Shown: positions 32,611-35,328 of the stretch, piece after piece | Layout: the number at the start of each line of letters is the position of its first letter | How positions within the stretch are numbered: position 1 is the first letter of the stretch | From: Hyphomicrobiales bacterium | Lineage (GTDB): Bacteria > Pseudomonadota > Alphaproteobacteria > Rhizobiales > Xanthobacteraceae | NCBI GenBank assembly: GCA_009377695.1 | Contig: WHTP01000061.1 | Span: 1 to 35,328, forward strand | Reading direction: 5' to 3' | Length of the DNA stretch: 35,328 bases | Notes under the pieces: model-generated | What the model saw: only the letters and a program-made list of their open reading frames with translations | Databases searched by the model: none | Told to the model about the DNA's origin: nothing | Made by a program: the position numbers and the translations under genes

Positions 32611-33213
32611 GTGGACGGCCTCCGGATCGTGCCCGAGTATCTCGACCGCGCCGCACAGTCGGCCATGCGGGATATGATGCTGCAAGGCGTCTTGGCACGG
32701 GCGCCGCTTTACACACCCCGCATGCCGAAGACCGGTCGGCCCATGTCGGTGCGCATGACCAATTGCGGACCGCTTGGCTGGGTGACGGACGAGCGCGGCT
32801 ATCGCTATCAGGCCAGCCATCCCGAGACCGGTGAGCCGTGGCCACCGATGCCGCCCGCACTGCTTGACGCATGGCGCGAGCTTGCCGGCTACGATCACGC
32901 ACCGGAAGCGTGCCTGGTGAACGTCTACAGGCCGGACGCGAAGATGGGGCTGCACCAGGATCGCGACGAGCAAGACTTCGACGCGCCGGTCGTGTCGCTG
33001 TCGCTTGGCGACACTTGCCTGTTCCGCATCGGCGGGACGAAACGCAGCGATCCGACACGCTTGATACGCCTTGCATCCGGCGACGCGGTCGTCCTGGGCG
33101 GCGACGCACGCCTCGCGTTTCACGGGGTTACCCACATCATGCCGGGCACATCGACACTGTTGCCGGAGGGCGGGCGTATCAACCTCACCCTGCGGCGCGT
33201 CACACGGCCATGA
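32611..33213 (+). CDS. alkB: Alkylated DNA repair dioxygenase AlkB
   Basis: A 200-residue Fe(II)/2-oxoglutarate dioxygenase that oxidatively removes methyl groups from N1-methyladenine and N3-methylcytosine. Iron ligands are His115 and Asp117 (GLHQDRDE) and His171 (FHGVTHI). The 2-oxoglutarate-binding Arg residues are Arg189 and Arg195 (RINLTLRR). VNVYRPDAKMGLHQD and SLSLGDTCLFRIGG are family signatures. Start GTG 32611 has a good ribosome site (AGGGGGA). It is divergent from dnaK across a 402-base gap. Confidence 0.95.
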   Translation: MDGLRIVPEYLDRAAQSAMRDMMLQGVLARAPLYTPRMPKTGRPMSVRMTNCGPLGWVTDERGYRYQASHPETGEPWPPMPPALLDAWRELAGYDHAPEACLVNVYRPDAKMGLHQDRDEQDFDAPVVSLSLGDTCLFRIGGTKRSDPTRLIRLASGDAVVLGGDARLAFHGVTHIMPGTSTLLPEGGRINLTLRRVTRP

Positions 33214-33289
33214 TGTCGCACCTTGGTCATCCGCCGCGCTGGTTTTTGCCTGAATCACCTCCCATGCTCCTGTCATGTTAGGGACCATC

Positions 33290-34249
33290 ATGACCTTCTT
33301 CCGCTCGCTTCTGATGTTCGCATTCCCATTGGCGCTCCATTTGGCGCTTCTCGCCGCGCCTGCGCAGGCGACCGATGTCGTCTATCCCAGCGGGTCCCGC
33401 GTCGGGCTTGCGCCGCCGCCTGGCATGACGGCGAGCCGGGCCTTTACCGGCTTCGAGGATCGCGACAAGCGGGTGGCGCTGGTGGTCGTTACGCTGCCCG
33501 GCGCCGCTTATCCCGACATCGAGCAGTCGACCACTGCCGAGCCGTTGCAGAAGCAGGGTCTCACCCTCGACACCCGCGAAGAGGTGACGCATCCGCTTGG
33601 CAAGGCATTCCTGATCATCGGTCACCAGCAGATCGAGGACCAGCGCGTTCGCAAATGGATCTTCGTGGCGTCGGACGGCGCCCTCACCGCGCTCGTCACC
33701 GCCCAGGTGCCGGAGGATGCACAGTCCGCCTATCCCGACGCCGCGATCCGCTCCGCGCTGATGACCGTGTCGCTGCGTCCGAGCGTTCCAGTCGAGGAGC
33801 AACTGAGCCTGCTGCCGTTTCACGTGAACGAGCTTGCCGGCTTCAAGGTCGGTGGCGTGCTCGCCGGCCGCGCATTGATGCTCACTGACGGCGCGCTCAA
33901 CCAGCCCGCCTCGGCCACCGATACCCACATTGTCGTCGCGATTGCACCGGGCGCTCCTGCGCAAGCCGCCGACCGCGGGCGCTTTGCGCACGACGTCTTC
34001 GCAACGGTGCCGAACCTGAAGGAGGTGCGGATCAACTCTTCGGAGCCGCTGCGCATCGGCGGCCAGCAAGGTCACCAGATCATGGCACGCGGGAAGGATG
34101 GCGCCACCGGCGACGAAATCACGATCGTGCAGTGGCTGCGTTTTGGCGCCAGCGCCTATCTGCATGTGATCGGGGTGGCGCGCACGGACGGCTGGATCGA
34201 AGCCTATGCCCGCTTCCGACAAGTGCGCGACGGGATTGACTTGAGGTAG
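33290..34249 (+). CDS. Secreted protein of unknown function
   Basis: About 319 residues from ATG 33290, supported by AGGGA at 33280-33284; ATG 33275 is also in frame. The N-terminus is a Sec signal peptide (MTFFRSLLMFAFPLALHLAL... cleaved after AQA), so the product is periplasmic. I do not recognise a domain. The mature part is beta/alpha-like, with YPSGSRVGLAPPPGMTASRAFTGFED, IIGHQQIEDQRVRKWIFVASDG and FKVGGVLAGRALMLTDG. The final part reads IVQWLRFGASAYLHVIGVARTDGWIEAYARFRQVRDGID. It resembles conserved hypothetical proteins of Rhizobiales. It lies 76 bases after alkB and may share its transcript. Confidence 0.8.
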   Translation: MTFFRSLLMFAFPLALHLALLAAPAQATDVVYPSGSRVGLAPPPGMTASRAFTGFEDRDKRVALVVVTLPGAAYPDIEQSTTAEPLQKQGLTLDTREEVTHPLGKAFLIIGHQQIEDQRVRKWIFVASDGALTALVTAQVPEDAQSAYPDAAIRSALMTVSLRPSVPVEEQLSLLPFHVNELAGFKVGGVLAGRALMLTDGALNQPASATDTHIVVAIAPGAPAQAADRGRFAHDVFATVPNLKEVRINSSEPLRIGGQQGHQIMARGKDGATGDEITIVQWLRFGASAYLHVIGVARTDGWIEAYARFRQVRDGIDLR

Positions 34250-34725
34250 AGCGTCGAAGCGCGATCAGCCTTTCATGGAGCATGATCCCTCGGGCCCCGC
34301 CCGACGGCATGCTTTTTCCGGAAATCGGTTGCCACCCGATCACGTCCCGGACAGGCTTTTTCGGGGATGCTGCTCGTTCGTAAACGAACGCGCCGCAAGA
34401 TGATACGAACTCTGGGATCGGCCCCTAGTCAGCACCCCGCAGCCACCGCATAGCAGGGCCGCGCCGCAGGCCAGCGCCAGTTTCTGAGCGCCGACATCCT
34501 CGAACACGAGGTGATGGTGCCGCTGAGCGCTTCACGCCCGGTCGACGATCACCCCATTCCGACCGGAGAGATGCGATCAGAGCTACCGAGTTTCGCTGCA
34601 CCGGGGCATCGACGACCCATTCGAACATAAAGACTCTGAGCGAATATCGTTCGACTCCGCTCATCTTTGTTAAGGGACTATCCTTTCACCACGCTCATTC
34701 TTGCTCTGGTCACCGGACACTGCAG
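34250..34725. other. Non-coding, decayed stretch
   Basis: I see no gene here that I can support. It holds a degraded relative of the rpmI-rplT repeat (about 34278-34333) and a perfect 14-base palindrome at 34376-34389 (GTTCGT-AA-ACGAAC). The remainder has irregular composition and short frames only. It leads into a broken aminotransferase gene, so it is probably remnant coding DNA. Confidence 0.5.
34278..34333. repeat. Degraded copy of the GAGCATGAT repeat
   Basis: It starts GAGCATGATCCC, as at 4258, and later has CCGGAAATCGGTTGCC, similar to the inner arm of that element. The middle differs and the closing ATCATGCTC is missing. A decayed copy is likely, but the match is short. Confidence 0.4.
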
Positions 34726-35178
34726 ACCGGCTGGCGCGGATTGGCTAAGCTGGATCGTTGCGCCCGAGCCGCTGGTGCGCCCGATCGAACGTCTGCAAGG
34801 CAATCTCGCCATCAGCGTGCCGACACTGTCGCAGATCGCGGCAGAGGCGGCTTTCGAGGGCAAGAACAAGATGGATGGCGTCAAGCACGGCTATGGGGAC
34901 AACCGCCGCATTCTGATGGAAGGGTTGCCGAACGCCGGGCTCGAGAAATTCCTGCCGGTGGACGGCGCCTTCTATCTCTATGCCGATGTCTCGCGTTTCT
35001 CCGATGACTCTTACGACTTCGCCAAGCGCATGCTGGAACAGGCACATGTGGCGGCAACGCCGGGCGTCGATTTCGATCCCATCGACGGCCTGCATTATTT
35101 GCGCTTCTGCTATGCTGGCGCGCAGCCGAGATGCGCGAGGCGGTGGACCGGATCGGACAGTGGTTGCGAGGAAGATGA
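34726..35178 (+). pseudogene. Aminotransferase (class I/II) pseudogene, C-terminal fragment
   Basis: From 34736 the frame reads WLSWIVAPEPLVRPIERLQ, then NLAISVPTLSQIAAEAAFEG, NRRILMEGLP and VDGAFYLYADVS, the C-terminal half of a PLP-dependent aspartate/aromatic aminotransferase. It begins at ACCGGCTGGCGC (TGWR), which is out of frame with the rest. The PLP-lysine segment and the whole N-terminal half are missing. Near 35123 a one-base deletion shifts the frame. The true end (AEMREAVDRIGQWLRGR, stop 35176-35178) is in the other frame. At least two frameshifts and the truncation make it non-functional. Its stop overlaps the ATG of the next gene. Confidence 0.85.
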
Positions 35179-35328
35179 GCGCGGCCGCCACCGAAACCTT
35201 ACCGACCCGTGTGACCGGGCCGCTGCTCAGCCTGGTGTCCGGCTATATCGACAGCATTACTTTTCTGGCCCTGTTCGGGTTCTTCGCCGGCCAGGTGACC
35301 GGAAGCTATGTGGTCGCCGGTGCCGAAC
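35175..35328 (+). CDS. DUF1275 (YoaK-like) membrane protein, 5' part
   Basis: The first 51 residues before the window ends: a short polar lead, then LLSLVSGYIDSITFLALFGF and FAGQVTGSYVVAGAE. The SGYIDSITFLALFGFFAGQVTG pattern is the N-terminal signature of DUF1275 proteins, six-helix membrane proteins of unknown function. ATG 35175 overlaps the stop of the aminotransferase pseudogene (ATGA) and has AGGA just ahead, so the two were once translated together. The 3' end lies outside the window. Confidence 0.8.
   Translation, partial: MSAAATETLPTRVTGPLLSLVSGYIDSITFLALFGFFAGQVTGSYVVAGAE

Noticed and set aside
34425-34664. 79-codon minus-strand frame in the decayed region
   Set aside because: No ribosome site, no recognisable domain, and it lies among gene remnants.

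Overview
The window looks like a core-chromosome stretch of an alphaproteobacterium of the Hyphomicrobiales, close to the Bradyrhizobium/Rhodopseudomonas/Pseudolabrys group. The base composition is high-GC throughout. The order dnaK-dnaJ-pmtA-like-...-pyrF-dapB-gpmI and infC-rpmI-rplT-pheS-pheT, a Rhizobiales-type PmtA, and several short palindromic intergenic repeats I associate with that group all point the same way. This assignment is inference; no rRNA or other marker is present. I found no tRNA, rRNA, CRISPR array, phage gene or classical insertion sequence.

Layout. 0.3-3.1 kb: two adjacent paralogous family-4 glycosyltransferases; the first has lost its nucleotide-sugar-binding residues, and a mosaic of CTAG-bounded palindromes lies between them. 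3.2-9.0 kb: translation operon infC (probable AUU start), rpmI, rplT, pheS, pheT, with dispersed repeats in its gaps and a DUF559 nuclease gene, flanked by 48-bp inverted REP-like repeats, between pheS and pheT. 9.0-12.0 kb: two divergent major-facilitator transporters with a 35-bp dyad between them. 12.0-16.9 kb: an ectoine/5-hydroxyectoine cluster, ectABCD on the minus strand, a divergent MarR-type regulator (EctR-like), and an unassigned SAM-dependent methyltransferase behind the regulator. 16.9-19.0 kb: a PP-loop ATPase (DUF71) and a Tat-exported FAD amine oxidase. 19.2-22.9 kb: an EI24/CysZ-like membrane protein, a DUF4403 protein, endonuclease III and a DUF2244 membrane protein. 23.2-24.1 kb: an AraC-type helix-turn-helix fused to an O6-alkylguanine-DNA methyltransferase. 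24.2-32.2 kb: gpmI, then dapB, pyrF, an NADPH-dependent FMN reductase, a PmtA-like methyltransferase, dnaJ and dnaK on the minus strand; dnaK has a heat-shock (RpoH-type) promoter and a strong terminator. 32.6-34.2 kb: alkB and a secreted protein of unknown function. 34.2-35.3 kb: a decayed stretch with an aminotransferase pseudogene, then the start of a DUF1275 membrane protein cut off by the window end.

How it works together. The ect genes convert aspartate semialdehyde through diaminobutyrate and N-acetyl-diaminobutyrate to ectoine and 5-hydroxyectoine, osmoprotectants. No cluster-linked aspartokinase is present, so precursor must come from the general aspartate pathway. The adjacent ProP-like MHS transporter could import a compatible solute. 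The translation operon and the DnaK/DnaJ chaperones are ordinary core functions. Nth, the Ada-like protein and AlkB are three unlinked DNA-repair genes. The least ordinary structures are the repeat-flanked DUF559 cassette inside pheST, the degenerate/intact glycosyltransferase pair, the tandem 14-bp repeat in the ect control region, and the 21-bp divergent gap between nth and the DUF2244 gene.
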